64,000 bases of DNA from Candidatus Sulfopaludibacter sp. SbA3 (GCA_945888325.1 CAMDAC010000001.1:248001-312000), one strand, 5' to 3'. Positions 9,618-19,125 are shown, numbered from the stretch's first letter. The notes: a model not told the origin generated them from the sequence alone. Numbers and translations are program-made.

Positions 9618-9790
9618 CGGGGCCCTCGCATCGCCTCTCCGCGCGTTACAGGCTCTGCCCGCGCGCTTCAAGCGCCGCCGGCGGACCCGGCCCGGCCAGC
9701 TGAAATTGACACCGGTCGCTAAAAAACAATCGAGCGCTGCAGGGGTTCCGCAACCTTTCTTTCTTAAATGGGACGCAGGAGGGCCTGCGC

Positions 9791-10333
9791 ATGAAGGGCA
9801 TCGTTTTCACAGAGTTTCTCGAACATGTGGAGGAGGCCCTCGGCCCCGCCATGGTCGAAAACGTTATCGAAGCCTGCGATCTGGCCTCGGGCGGCGTCTA
9901 TACGAGCGTCGGCACCTATCCCTGCGAGGAAATGGGCAAGCTCATCGGCGCGCTGGCCGAACTGTCCGGCCGCGACCCGGTGTAGATCCTGCGCGAGTTC
10001 GGCGGGCGCCTGGCCGAAACCTTCCACAAGGTCTATCCGGAACATTTCAAGGTGCCGGACTTCTTCGACTTCGTGGAATCGGTCGATTCCCATATCCACG
10101 TCGAAGTGCTGAAGCTCTATCCCGATGCGGAACTGCCGCGCTTCCACACGGTCTCGCGCGAACAGGACCGGCTGGTGATCGACTATGTCTCGTCCCGCGG
10201 CATGGAAAACCTGGCGTTCGGCCTGTTCCATGGTTGCAGCACGATCTTCGATGAGCCCGTCCACATCACCGCCGCCGCGCATGACGAGGCCGAAGTGAAA
10301 TCCGTACGGTTTACCCTCGCCCGAGCCTCCTGA
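9791..10333 (+). pseudogene. H-NOX (heme NO/O2-binding) protein interrupted by in-frame TAG at 9983-9985
   Basis: MKGIVFTEFLEHVEEALG…RDPV*ILREFGGRLAETFHKVYPEHF…SVDSHIHVEVLKLYPDAELPRF…LVIDYVSSRGMENLAFGLFHG; proximal-His region and YxSxR motif present; both halves in the same frame. Confidence 0.88.
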
Positions 10334-11830
10334 TGGTCCAGTTGCCGAAATCCGCCTCGACTGACCTTGAGCTGCTGCAGCGGCGGATGTCCCGCGAGAA
10401 GCTGGCGCGCAAGGAAGCCGAGCGGATTCTGGAACAAAAGTCGCTGGAGCTCTACAGCGCCAACACCGCCCTTCTGGAAGCGCACGCCGCGCTGGAGAAA
10501 CAGGTGCGGGCGCTGAAGGTCGAGCGCGACCGTGTACTGACGATGTCGCGTACGGACTTTCTCACCCAGCTGCCCAATCGCGGCGCCCTGCTCGACCTGA
10601 TTGACGAGCGCCTCGCCGCCAGACGGATAGAGGGCCAGCACGTCTGGCTTTTCCTCGTCAACCTGCAGCATTTCCAGTTCATCAACGCCGCGCTCGGCCC
10701 TCGCGGCGGCGACGCGGTGTTGCGGGGCGTTGCCGAGCGCCTCCACACTGTGGCCAGCCGGTATTCAGCCGTCGCTGGACGCTTCAGCGGCACCGAGTTC
10801 GCCATCCTCCTCGAAGCCGGGGCAGGTGGGATTTTGGATCTCGGAAACGAGATCCTGGCCATGATCGAGCAGCCGATCCTGCTCGACGGGCGCGAAGTGC
10901 GGGTTGAAGTCGCCATGGCCGCTGCCGGCACCAACTTCGCCGAGCCGACCACCAATGCGCTGCGCCTGGCCGCCGATTCCGCGCCGAAAAGGCGCGCGGT
11001 GTCTACTGGTTCGACGAGAAACTGCTGGCCGAGATCGAGCGCCGCCAGCAACTCGAAACCCTGCTGCGCGGCGCGATCCAGCGCCGGGAGATCGAGCCCT
11101 GGTTCCAGCCGATCATCCACCCCCGCGAACCGGAAGCCATTTCCCTGGAAGTGCTCGCCCGCTGGCCGGAGCAGGGCTGCCTGATTGCGCCGGATGAGTT
11201 CTGCCGCTGGCCGAGGACATGGGCCAGCGCGTGGCCCTCGACAGCTGGCTCGTCCAGCAGGCCTGTATCCAGGCCTTGCCCTGGGTGCGCTCGGGCCGCG
11301 TGCGTGAGATCAGCGTCAACGTCTCGCCGCGCGACCTGATGGCGCCGGGCTTTGCCCAGGAATTCGCGGACTCGGTGGCCGCTACCGGTTTCCCGCTTGA
11401 ATGCCTCGTCGTCGAAGTCACAGAGGCCGTGTTTATCGAGAACCTCGATCTGATGCGGGAACAGTTGTTCGAGCAGACGCGCACCGGCGTGCGCATTGCC
11501 CTCGATGATTTCGGTACCGGCTACTCGAACCTTCGCTCGCTGGTCGGCCTGCCGTTCAGCAAGATCAAGCTCGACCGCTCGCTGATCGGGGAAATGGAAA
11601 CCAGCGACCGCGCCGCGATGCTCGTCAGCACGCTCGTGCAATGGGCGCGCGCGAGCAACCTCGAAATCGTCGCCGAAGGCGTCGAGACCGAGATGCAATC
11701 GATCCTGCTGAAATCCCTCGGCTGCAGCAGCCTGCAGGGCTACCTGTTCGGGCGCGCGATGTCGGCGGGCAATCTCGAAAAGCGCTTCGAAATGCTGGCC
11801 AGCGGTGCCAGCTGGGCGCAGGCCAGCTGA
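10333..11830 (+). pseudogene. GGDEF-EAL cyclic-di-GMP protein (H-NOX-associated, HaCE-like) with two frameshifts (near 10982 and near 11200)
   Basis: Frame 1: RTDFLTQLPNRGALLDLIDERL…GRFSGTEFAILLE; shifted middle (read by eye): EKARGVYWFDEKLLAEIERRQQLETLLRGAIQRREIEPWFQPIIHP…ISLEVLARWPEQG; third frame: EISVNVSPRDL…ALDDFGTGYSNL…AEGVET…LQGYLFGRAM. Confidence 0.88.
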
Positions 11831-11834
11831 CGCC

Positions 11835-12055
11835 TCACAGGTTTTTCGCCAGCGCTTCAAGCTGCGCGGCCGCGGCGCCCCAGCCGTCATGGAAGCCCAT
11901 GGCCTCGTGCTCCTTCATCGGGTCCTCGCTCCAGTGCAGCGCCCGCCAGGGCTTCGGGCAGAACCATTCCTCCAGCAGCGCCAGATATTCTCCACCGGCG
12001 CGTCCAGCTGGCGGTCGAGGGTCAGCGCATATTTTGCGGGGGAAGGGGCGGTCAT
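11835..12055 (-). pseudogene. SRPBCC/AHSA1-type protein remnant with internal deletions
   Basis: Reverse complement starts MTAPSPAKYALTLDRQLDAPVENIW, then in another frame ALLEEWFCPKPWRALHWSEDPMKEHEAMGFHDGWGAAAAQLEALAKNL*. The central domain expected between CPKPWR and the C-terminal MGFHDGW motif is missing. Confidence 0.7.
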
Positions 12056-12085
12056 CGCAGACGTCCTTGCGGGTCAGGCCATCTT

Positions 12086-13828
12086 CTACTCCGCCGGCAT
12101 CAGCCCCGCCGCCATCAGACGCCCGACAATGATCGGTAACAGGTTCTCGGGAATCTCGCCCGGCGCCGGCTGGCTGGTAAACGCCCGCGACTCCGACAGC
12201 ACCCGGTCGCCCTGCCGGATGATGAAGCCCTCATAACCCTTGCCGACTACCTGCCGGCAGATCTCCGTGTACGTATTGAGCCCGCCGGCATACGGCATGA
12301 ACATGCGCGGCTTGCCCGGCACGTTGGCGCCCATGTACCAGCTGTTGGCCTGTGGCAGCATCGTCGGCGTCACCGCTTCGGTCGAATGCCGGCACCAGGC
12401 CGCTTCCGCCTCTTCGCTCGCCTCGATGCTTGTCTGCTGGCGCTGCTTCAGCGAAACGAGGCAATCGGCGATCCATTCGACATGCTGCTCGATGGAGTTG
12501 ATCATGTTGGTCAGCACCGACGGGCTGCCTGGCCCGGTGATCGTGAACAGGTTCGGAAAGCCGGCCACCATCAGCCCCAGATAAGTGCGCGGCCCCTCGG
12601 CCCAGTGATCCTTGATCCGGCGTTCGCCGCGCCCGACGAGGTCGATCCGGTCAATCGCCCCGGTCATCGCATCGAAGCCCGTGGCCAGCACCACGGCGTC
12701 AAACGCATAGCCCTTCGCCGATGTCTTGATCCCCTCCGGCGTGAACCCCGTCAGCGGCTCCTCGCGCAGGTCGACCAGTTCCACATTCGGCCGGTTGAAC
12801 GTCGCATAATACCCCGTGTCCACGCACGGCCGCTTGGTGCCGAACGGATGGTCCTTCGGCGTCAGCTTCTCCGCAACCGCCGGATCGGCCACCTGCTGCC
12901 GGATCTTCTCGGCAATGAATTCCTGCACGATGCGGTTCGCTTCCGGGTCAACCGCCGTGTCGGCAAACGCGCCGAGGATACGGAAGCCGCCCCAGGCCCA
13001 GCGCCGCTCCAGCTCCGCGCGGATTTCCGCTGGCGCGGTCTGCGTGGCCATCGCCTCGGAGGCCTCGTTCTGGAAGCCGCCGACCGTATCGCGCGAGGCG
13101 GCGCGGTAGCCGCGCGGGTCCTTCGACCAGGCCTCGAAATCGGCGTCCGGGATCGGGCCATTATGCGCCGGCATCGAATAGTTCGGCGTGCGCTGGAACA
13201 CCGTCAGGTGCTCGGCCTGCTGCGCAATGATCGGGATCGACTGGATCGCGGACGACCCCGTGCCGATGATGCCGACGCGCTGCCCTGAGAAATCCACCCC
13301 CTCATGGGGCCAGCGCGAGGTGCGGTACACCGCGCCCTTGAACGTCTCGAGCCCGGGGAAGGTCACGTCCGTCGGGATGGAGAGACACCCCGTCGCGAGG
13401 ATCAGGTGCCGGCAGCGCATGGCCGCGCCATCATCCGTCGTCACATTCCAAACCTGCGCCGCGTCGTCCCAGTGCGCCGCCGTCACCCGCGTATTGAACC
13501 GGATGTCGCGCTTCAGGTCGAACCGCTCGGCCACATGCTCGGCATACTTCAGCAGCTCCGGCTGCGGCGCATACCGCTCGGACCAGCGCCATTCCTTTTC
13601 CAGCTCCTCATCGAAGCCGAAGCTGTATTCCAGGCTCTGGATATCCACCCGCGCGCCCGGATACCGGTTCCAGTACCAGGTCCCGCCGACGCCGCTGCCC
13701 GCTTCCACCACCTGCGGATTGAACCCCAGCCCGCGCAGCTTGTGCAGCATGTACATGCCCGCAAACCCCGCCCCGACAATCAGGGCATCGATCGGCTGTG
13801 CAGATGTGGACGGCGACGAAGTGGCCAT
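12086..13828 (-). CDS. flavin-binding monooxygenase (Baeyer-Villiger type)
   Basis: DALIVGAGFAGMYMLHKLRGLGF…GVGGTWYWNRYPGARVDIQS…YRTSRWPHEGVDFSGQRVGIIGTGSSAIQ; BVMO fingerprint-like FxxxxxHTxxWP equivalent. Confidence 0.93.
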   Translation of the reverse strand: MATSSPSTSAQPIDALIVGAGFAGMYMLHKLRGLGFNPQVVEAGSGVGGTWYWNRYPGARVDIQSLEYSFGFDEELEKEWRWSERYAPQPELLKYAEHVAERFDLKRDIRFNTRVTAAHWDDAAQVWNVTTDDGAAMRCRHLILATGCLSIPTDVTFPGLETFKGAVYRTSRWPHEGVDFSGQRVGIIGTGSSAIQSIPIIAQQAEHLTVFQRTPNYSMPAHNGPIPDADFEAWSKDPRGYRAASRDTVGGFQNEASEAMATQTAPAEIRAELERRWAWGGFRILGAFADTAVDPEANRIVQEFIAEKIRQQVADPAVAEKLTPKDHPFGTKRPCVDTGYYATFNRPNVELVDLREEPLTGFTPEGIKTSAKGYAFDAVVLATGFDAMTGAIDRIDLVGRGERRIKDHWAEGPRTYLGLMVAGFPNLFTITGPGSPSVLTNMINSIEQHVEWIADCLVSLKQRQQTSIEASEEAEAAWCRHSTEAVTPTMLPQANSWYMGANVPGKPRMFMPYAGGLNTYTEICRQVVGKGYEGFIIRQGDRVLSESRAFTSQPAPGEIPENLLPIIVGRLMAAGLMPAE

Positions 13829-14265
13829 GGTGATATCCTCCCTCATGCGGCTGCTCAGGGCATCCGGCTGTTATCCGGGATATTGATGCCTCAATGTGCA
13901 CCCCCGGTATAGTCGCCCGCCCCCTTCACGCCGCGTCAGAGCGCGAGGGGTCCCGTAGTCCATCTTCTCCTATGCTCCGCGCATTGAAGGTGACGCGAGA
14001 AGGAAAGCGCCTGGAAATCAGGTGGGCGGCAAAAGGGAACACGCCAGGTTGGCGGCCATTCTGGTCGATCTTGGGCGCGCGCACGGCCCTCAGGATGAAA
14101 GCGCTCCGGTGCAGACTTGATGGGCATGCGGCTCATCCTTTGGGGGCAGCGCGAAGCGGCCATCGCCTCGAAGTCTGAGGCCGGACTTGCGATCCGGGCG
14201 ACTTTACTTCCCCAGGATGAAAGTCCACGTTCGCTCCATCGGCGTCAGACCGGCGGGAGGTTTTC

Positions 14266-15432
14266 ATGCATTTCGAGCTCATCGAAGAGCACAGGATGTT
14301 GCAGGAGCTTGTCGCGCGGTTCGTGCGGGAGAACCTGATCCCGCTCGAGCAAAAAGTCCTCGAACGCGATGCGCAAGGACAGGGCGCTTATCTGACAGAA
14401 GAGGAGCGGGGCCGGATCGATGCGCGCTCGCGCGAGCTGGGTCTCTGGGGCCTCGATGCGCCGGAGGATGTCGGCGGAACCGACTTGCCCGCCGTCGCGA
14501 TGGTTGGCGTCAATATCGAGATGGGAAAGACCTGCGTTCCCTATTATCTGCCACCCGACTCGCCAAACCTGCGCATGCTCATGGCGACGGTGAACGAGGA
14601 CCAGCGCGAGCGATATCTTGCGCCTTATGTCAAGAAAGGCACGGTTTCGGCCATTGGCATTTCCGAGCCCGGCGCAGGCGCCGATCCCGCTGCCATGCTC
14701 ACTCGCGCCGTGCGCGACGGCGACGACTGGATCATCAACGGCCGCAAGATCTGGATCAGCCGCGCGAAGGAGGCGGACTTCACCATCCTCATGGCCGTCA
14801 CCGACAAGCAGAAAGGCGCGCGCGGCGGCATCTCGGCCTTCCTGGTGGACCGCGGTACGCCCGGCTTCAAAGTGCTTCGGCGCATTCCGATGCTCGGCGG
14901 GCAGTTCACCTACGAAGTGGTGCTCGAAGATTGCCGCGTGCCGGCGGCGAACCTGTTGGGAAAAGAAGGACAGGGCTTTGCGCCGATGCAGGTGCGCCTT
15001 TCCACGCGGCGCTTGCAGATGGCTAGCTGGTCGATCGGCATGGCGCAGCGCGCGCTCGACATGATGCTGGAGTATGCACCCCAGCGCGTGGTGTTCGGCG
15101 AACCCCTCGCGAACCGGCAGTCCGTGCAGTGGTGGATCGCGGACGCCTGGACGCGTATCAAGGCCGCAACGCTCATGACCTATGAGACAGCCTGGAAGCT
15201 GGACAACGGCGCCGACGTGCGCACCGACATCTCCTCCGTGAAGGCCTATGCAACCGAGATGGCCTACGAGGTGCTGGATCACGCCATGCAGATGTATGGC
15301 GCCATGGGTATGACAAAAGAGATTCCGCTCTCCCTCATGTCTGGCCATCTGCGCACCATGCGAATCTATGATGGCCCCACCGAGGTGCACAAATGGGTGG
15401 TCGCGCGAAACCTGCTGGGCTTGAAGCGGTGA
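14266..15432 (+). CDS. acyl-CoA dehydrogenase family protein
   Basis: GISEPGAGADPAAM…DWIINGRKIWISRAKEAD…GAMGMTKEIPLS; ACAD motifs. Confidence 0.94.
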   Translation: MHFELIEEHRMLQELVARFVRENLIPLEQKVLERDAQGQGAYLTEEERGRIDARSRELGLWGLDAPEDVGGTDLPAVAMVGVNIEMGKTCVPYYLPPDSPNLRMLMATVNEDQRERYLAPYVKKGTVSAIGISEPGAGADPAAMLTRAVRDGDDWIINGRKIWISRAKEADFTILMAVTDKQKGARGGISAFLVDRGTPGFKVLRRIPMLGGQFTYEVVLEDCRVPAANLLGKEGQGFAPMQVRLSTRRLQMASWSIGMAQRALDMMLEYAPQRVVFGEPLANRQSVQWWIADAWTRIKAATLMTYETAWKLDNGADVRTDISSVKAYATEMAYEVLDHAMQMYGAMGMTKEIPLSLMSGHLRTMRIYDGPTEVHKWVVARNLLGLKR

Positions 15433-16229
15433 GCGGCGCGGCGATGCGGATCGGCGACATCCACATCGCGCGGGGCGGCTTCGTCGCCACCGTCACGATC
15501 GACCGGGCTCCGGTGAACTCGATGAGCGTCGATCTGATCCGCGATCTGGCGGACGCCCTGGAAGACCTCGGCGATGATGGCGTGACGCGTGCGGTTGTCC
15601 TGGCGACCACCGGCAAGGTGTTTTGCGCGGGCGCGGACCTGACACGGCGCGCCGACGAAATCGGCATCGCGGCGCGTGCCGACGCGCCCGGCACGAATCC
15701 GCTCTACGATCAGGCCGTAAGGCTGTTCTCGACAGAGTTGCCCATCGTGGCCGCGATACAGGGGGCCGCAGTCGGCGCGGGGTTGGGGCTTGCGATGGTT
15801 GCGGATATGCGCATCGCGGCGCCGGAGGCGCGGTTCGCCGCCAACTTCGTGAAACTGGGTTTCCATCCCGGTTTTGGGTTGACCTACACCTTGCCTCGCC
15901 TGATCGGACACGGGCCGGCGGAGGTCATGTTCCTGACAGGTGCGCGCGTCGACGCGGAAGAAGCGCGACGTATCGGACTGGTGAACGAGATTGTCCTGCA
16001 GAAGGATCTGCTTTCGGCAGCACAGACACACGCAGCCTCGATTGCGGAGAACGCGCCGCTGGCCGTGCGCTCGACGCGCAAGACACTGCGCGCCGATCTC
16101 GCTGCGAGTCTCCGTGCGGCGACGGACCGCGAATTCGCAGAACAGCAATGGCTGATGAAGACGGACGATTTCCGCGAGGGCGTGAAGGCCGTAAATGAAC
16201 GCCGTCCGGGCGACTTCAAGGGCCGCTGA
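15429..16229 (+). CDS. enoyl-CoA hydratase/isomerase family protein
   Basis: GTG start overlapping the upstream stop; TIDRAPVNSMSVDLIRDLADAL…AAIQGAAVGAGLGLAMVADMRIAAPEARFA. Confidence 0.92.
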   Translation: MSGAAMRIGDIHIARGGFVATVTIDRAPVNSMSVDLIRDLADALEDLGDDGVTRAVVLATTGKVFCAGADLTRRADEIGIAARADAPGTNPLYDQAVRLFSTELPIVAAIQGAAVGAGLGLAMVADMRIAAPEARFAANFVKLGFHPGFGLTYTLPRLIGHGPAEVMFLTGARVDAEEARRIGLVNEIVLQKDLLSAAQTHAASIAENAPLAVRSTRKTLRADLAASLRAATDREFAEQQWLMKTDDFREGVKAVNERRPGDFKGR

Positions 16230-16285
16230 ACCGCGGCGGTCCCGCCGGACCGACGCCAAGAGGCGCGCTGCAGCCCAAAAGAGAA

Positions 16286-16315
16286 AAACCGTCCACACCT
16301 GCGTGTGGACGGTTT
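16286..16315. terminator. perfect 13-bp stem hairpin between convergent genes (bidirectional terminator)
   Basis: AAACCGTCCACAC-ctgc-GTGTGGACGGTTT, flanked by an A-run on the left (T-run for the minus strand). Confidence 0.8.
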
Positions 16316-16355
16316 CTAGACGGGTTCCGACACCCGCAAGTGAGTGAACGCTAGC

Positions 16356-17243
16356 CTATTCGGGCTTGCGGAACTTCAGGGTCATGCGGTCGCTTTCGCC
16401 GATGGCCTTGTATTTCTCGGGGTCGAAGCCTTCGACCGGCTTGCCGTCCCGGTCGGTGGTCGCGAGGTTCGGCGGCAGGGTCCAGACGCCGAACGGGTGG
16501 TCGGCCGTATCGGCCTGGTTGGCGTTGATCTCGCTCGCTTCCACGAACTCGAAACCGGCCGCGGTGGCCAGCGCCTTCACATAGTCCTCGTGGACATAGC
16601 CGCTGGTCGCTTTCGGGTCCTGCGCCTGCGTCGAGGGCAGGCGGTGCTCGACGACGCCCAGAACGCCGCCCGGCTTCAGCGCGGTGTAGGCGTCGGCGAA
16701 GAATTTCTCGGTATAGCCGCCGCCCATCCAGTTGTGCAGGTTGCGGAAGGTCAGCACCACATCGGCGGTGCCGTCCGCCGTCAGCGGGCCGGACGCGGCC
16801 GAGAAGGCGGTGTGTTCGATGGTGCCGAACTTCGCGTCGGCATAGGTCGCCTTGAACTCGGCGAGGCGCTGCTCGGTGCGGGTGCGGCGCTCGGCATCCT
16901 CGATGGAGGCGGCGTCGAAGCCGGCTGCGACCAGCGTGCCGCCGCCCGAGGCGAGCCAGGGCGCGAGGATGTTGGTGTACCAGCCGCCGCCGGGCCAGAC
17001 CTCGACGACCTTGTCATCGGATTCGACGCCGAAGAATTCCAGCGTCTCGACCGGGTGGCGCCAGACGTCGCGGGCTTTTTCTTCTTCGCTGCGCAGGTCG
17101 GAGGCGACCGCTTCGGCGAGCGTCATGGTCGGCGCGGCCTCTTCCACGGCGGCCGCTTCGACCGAGGCCGGGGCAGGGGTTTTGGCCGGCGTGCAGGCGG
17201 CCAGCGCGAGGGCCGATACGGCCACGAGCAAAAGTGTTTTCAT
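16356..17243 (-). CDS. predicted methyltransferase with lipoprotein signal peptide (COG4798-like)
   Basis: MKTLLLVAVSALALAACTPA lipobox followed by VVEVWPGGGWYTNILAPWLASGGGTLVAAGFD (SAM-binding-like motif). Confidence 0.8.
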   Translation of the reverse strand: MKTLLLVAVSALALAACTPAKTPAPASVEAAAVEEAAPTMTLAEAVASDLRSEEEKARDVWRHPVETLEFFGVESDDKVVEVWPGGGWYTNILAPWLASGGGTLVAAGFDAASIEDAERRTRTEQRLAEFKATYADAKFGTIEHTAFSAASGPLTADGTADVVLTFRNLHNWMGGGYTEKFFADAYTALKPGGVLGVVEHRLPSTQAQDPKATSGYVHEDYVKALATAAGFEFVEASEINANQADTADHPFGVWTLPPNLATTDRDGKPVEGFDPEKYKAIGESDRMTLKFRKPE

Positions 17244-17369
17244 CGGTGTTTCTCCATCCCCAGGACCTCTTGATAGACCCCATACGCTACCCACATAGAG
17301 CTTGTCACGGTGCCGCAAAGCGGGCCGCGGCTGGGGACGCCCTCCCGGCGCCGGGTTTCCGGGCCGGAC

Positions 17370-17446
17370 TTCTGGACGTCCACACGTTTCGAAACCGGGT
17401 GGTTTTTGCCACTCCCAGTTGCTTTTAGTGAAAGGACTGAACTTCC
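17370..17446 (+). promoter_or_regulatory. candidate ROSE-type RNA thermometer in the hsp20 5' UTR
   Basis: Terminal hairpin 17416-17439 CAGTTGCTTT-TAGTG-AAAGGACTG sequesters AAGGA with a bulged G in UUGCU; further small hairpins upstream (TGGACGTCCA, GTTTCGAAAC, GGGTGG…CCACTCCC). Confidence 0.6.
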
Positions 17447-17929
17447 ATGAGCACGATTGACCTCACCCCCCTCTACCGCACGATGGTGGGCTTCGACCGC
17501 CTCGCCGGCATGATCGACCAGGCTGCCCGCCTCGACGGTACGCAAGGCTATCCCCCTTATAATATTGAGCGCGTCGGCGAAGACGACTTCGCCGTGGAGA
17601 TCGCGGTTGCCGGTTTCACCGAGGCGGAACTCGACATCGAAACCAAGGAAGGCCTGCTGACGGTTGCCGGCAAGAAAGCCGGGAACGAGGATGCGGGGGA
17701 CCGCAATTTCCTGCACCGCGGCATCGCCCAGCGCAGCTTCATCCGCCGCTTCCAGCTCGCCGATCACGTTCTCGTGACCGGGGCAAATCTCGAGCACGGC
17801 GTCCTCCGGATCGATCTCGTCCGCGAGATCCCGGAAGAGAAGAAAGCCCGCAAGATCGAGATCGGCCACGCCGCCGTTCCGGCCGAGCCGCGCCTGATCG
17901 GCAAGAAGAAAGCCTCTGACGCGGCCTGA
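17447..17929 (+). CDS. small heat shock protein (Hsp20/IbpA family)
   Basis: YPPYNIERVGEDDFAVEIAVAGFTEAELDIETKEGLLTVAGKK…FLHRGIAQRSFIRRFQLADHV; alpha-crystallin domain. Confidence 0.94.
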   Translation: MSTIDLTPLYRTMVGFDRLAGMIDQAARLDGTQGYPPYNIERVGEDDFAVEIAVAGFTEAELDIETKEGLLTVAGKKAGNEDAGDRNFLHRGIAQRSFIRRFQLADHVLVTGANLEHGVLRIDLVREIPEEKKARKIEIGHAAVPAEPRLIGKKKASDAA

Positions 17930-17957
17930 TCCGCGCCAGACCCTCCGTTCACGGACG

Positions 17958-17990
17958 AACGCCCGCAGAGCCCCTCCTGCGGGCGTTTTC
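17958..17990 (+). terminator. Rho-independent terminator after hsp20
   Basis: AACGCCCGCAG-agcccctc-CTGCGGGCGTTTT. Confidence 0.85.
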
Positions 17991-17994
17991 CGTT

Positions 17995-18987
17995 TCACCG
18001 GAAGAAGGTGGAAGCCCCTGCGGCTTCGAGGAAAGCGGGCAGCGCCGCCTCGCTCATCCGCGCGGCAACCTCGGCCCGCACGTTTCCGAACGCCCGCGCG
18101 GCATAGGTTTGCGTGGCCTGCTCGAACAACCCATCGTCGAAAGTGACGGAGAAGCGTTTCTTCTCCCGCGACGCACTCGCCGCATTCGCAAACGCCCAGG
18201 GCAGGTAGGTGCGGGAGACCTCGCCTTCGAAGATCGGCAAAAGCGTCGCCTCAAGTGCAGCAAGCGGCTCGAACGGCCCGGAGGCCTTCGGGTTTTCCAT
18301 CATCTCGCACCAGGCAACCAGGAACGGCGCGCGCTCCCTGATCCAGGTGCCCGGCGTCGGGTCGGTCAGCATTTGCTGGAACTGCGCGGCAATCGCAAAA
18401 TCCGCCGCGCTCGGCCGGCCGCCGAAAATGAAGAGGTGGTCCTGCAGGTGGGTGTTCAGCCGCAGCGCAAAGCGGCGGTAGGAGTTTTCCAGCGTCGGCG
18501 CATTCTCGGGCTCGGCGCCGACCAGCGGCAGGCGGGCCAGCATGCGGGTGGCAATCTGCTTGGCCGGCGCCTTGAACGCGCGCGGCCGCTTGCCGTCATT
18601 CAGCTGCACGAGCACCCGGAGCGCCGCGGCGTCCCGGTCCGGCTGCTGGCCCCAGCGTTGCTGGAACATGCACTTGTTCAGCCACTCGTCCCCGTAATCC
18701 TCGAGGATCAGGGACAAGGCCTGCGCGGCCGCCTCTTCCGGCTGGGCCGGCGGATCTGGATAGGCCGCTTCCAGCGAGGCGAGGATCAGCGTCGAATCCT
18801 GGGCAGGCGCGTGATGCGGCGAAAGGAGCAGCGGCACAGTCGGCGTCGCTGCGCTCTTGCGGAACTCCGCCTCGTTGGCCACGGAGCGGCTCACCCAGTC
18901 GAACGCGACGCCCTTGTAAAGGAGCGCGGATCTCACCTTCAGCGAGTAGGGAGAAGTCTCGGCGCCGAACAGGCGGTAGGCGGTCAT
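17995..18987 (-). CDS. glutathione S-transferase family protein
   Basis: MTAYRLFGAETSPYSLKVRSALLYKGVAFDWVSRSV…TPTVPLLLSPHH…DSTLILASLEAAYP; thioredoxin-like GST N-domain. Confidence 0.85.
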   Translation of the reverse strand: MTAYRLFGAETSPYSLKVRSALLYKGVAFDWVSRSVANEAEFRKSAATPTVPLLLSPHHAPAQDSTLILASLEAAYPDPPAQPEEAAAQALSLILEDYGDEWLNKCMFQQRWGQQPDRDAAALRVLVQLNDGKRPRAFKAPAKQIATRMLARLPLVGAEPENAPTLENSYRRFALRLNTHLQDHLFIFGGRPSAADFAIAAQFQQMLTDPTPGTWIRERAPFLVAWCEMMENPKASGPFEPLAALEATLLPIFEGEVSRTYLPWAFANAASASREKKRFSVTFDDGLFEQATQTYAARAFGNVRAEVAARMSEAALPAFLEAAGASTFFR

Positions 18988-19125
18988 CGGATCACTCGTG
19001 GTTGCTGGCGCCTGTCTAGGCAGTTCACGCCGGGCTGCCAAGCGGCGTTTGCCCGACGGCAGTTTCCCCGCTAATCGCAGGGACGACAGGATACTCCCGC
19101 CCATCAGGCGCGGGGGCGGGAGACA

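Noticed and set aside
13829-14265. Intergenic region between the BVMO and acyl-CoA dehydrogenase genes as a hidden gene
   Set aside because: Only short overlapping ORFs without domain signals; best read as divergent promoter space, but no specific sites could be assigned.
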